Shown one piece after another: positions 4,968 to 5,100 of a stretch of DNA of 5,100 nt (within the stretch, counting starts at the first letter, position 1; each line of letters opens with the position of its first letter). This stretch comes from Candidatus Methanomethylophilaceae archaeon (lineage in GTDB: Archaea > Thermoplasmatota > Thermoplasmata > Methanomassiliicoccales > Methanomethylophilaceae). The DNA lies in assembly GCA_011620825.1 (NCBI GenBank), contig WOYN01000123.1, positions 1 through 5,100 of the forward strand, read 5' to 3'. The notes beneath the pieces were generated by a model, which did no database searches, was not told where the DNA came from, and saw only the letters and a list, made by a program, of their open reading frames with translations. Made by a program: the position numbers and the translations under genes.

Positions 4968-5100
4968 ATGAAAATTAGAACGATAACGGTTTACGGGCTC
5001 TTCGACGAGTGCGACTGCAGTGTCAGTCTCAACTCTGGACCTGTGACCTTTATCTATTCGACCAACGGGTTCGGCAAATCGACCGTCATGAGATCGGTCG
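4968..5100 (+). CDS. SMC/RecF-like P-loop ATPase, N-terminal part (cut by window edge)
   Basis: Only 44 codons are visible. The pattern is that of the RecF/SMC/AAA-type ATPases whose first strand and P-loop lie at the very N terminus: MKIRTITVYGLFDE (a beta strand that leads into the 'G' loop), then VTFIYSTNGFGKST (residues 26-39), a Walker A motif with Gly34, Gly36, Lys37 and Ser38. The usual first Gly of the loop (as in GPNGSGKS) is Ser31 here. Cys15 and Cys17 flank Asp16; nothing shows that they bind metal. Such ATPases occur in DNA repair, in ABC-type machines and in defence systems such as OLD-like or retron- and Septu-associated ATPases, and the visible part cannot tell these apart. The ATG at 4968 has no SD and sits about 28 bases after a TATA element. 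The ATG at 4957 is followed by TGA after three codons and can be dismissed. Confidence 0.7.
   Translation, partial: MKIRTITVYGLFDECDCSVSLNSGPVTFIYSTNGFGKSTVMRSV

Noticed and set aside
1..5100. CRISPR array, insertion sequence, attachment site
   Set aside because: There are no spaced direct repeats, transposase motifs, terminal inverted repeats or integrase gene in the window.

Overview
The window looks like a piece of a euryarchaeal chromosome of roughly 50% GC. The evidence is archaeal-style TATA elements placed about 25-30 bases upstream of start codons that lack a Shine-Dalgarno site (the leaderless arrangement), heavy use of ATA for Ile and AGG/AGA for Arg, and a tandem-RCK TrkA followed directly by TrkH. 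A member of the Thermoplasmata or Methanomassiliicoccales would fit, but that placement is inference, not demonstrated by the sequence.

Layout: (1) 1-222, minus strand: the first 74 codons of histidinol dehydrogenase (hisD), with a TATA box at 246-257. (2) 223-1108: 886 bases without a confident gene. They hold a near-perfect 18-bp inverted repeat (378-395), two small hairpins and two mutually incompatible low-confidence coding signals: a minus-strand 101-codon ORF at 575-880 with TATA- and SD-like signals, and a plus-strand protein-like fragment ending at 1060. (3) 1109-4036, plus strand: trkA and trkH, 3 bases apart, forming a two-gene potassium-uptake operon. (4) 4037-4879, minus strand: a tetratricopeptide-repeat (TPR) protein convergent with trkH; the two stop codons abut with no base between them. 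(5) 4880-4967: a compact divergent promoter region with an A/T-rich element that can be read in both directions. (6) 4968 to the window end, plus strand: the first 44 codons of an SMC/RecF-like P-loop ATPase.

Functionally, TrkH would be the membrane K+ channel/transporter and TrkA its cytoplasmic nucleotide-sensing gating ring. hisD is a housekeeping amino-acid biosynthesis gene with its own leaderless promoter. The TPR protein and the ATPase are divergently transcribed and may or may not be functionally linked. I did not find a clear novel system. The most unusual material is the large non-coding stretch before trkA, the butt-joined convergent stops, the arginine-rich TrkH tail and the truncated ATPase with an atypical P-loop, whose remainder and neighbours lie outside the window.
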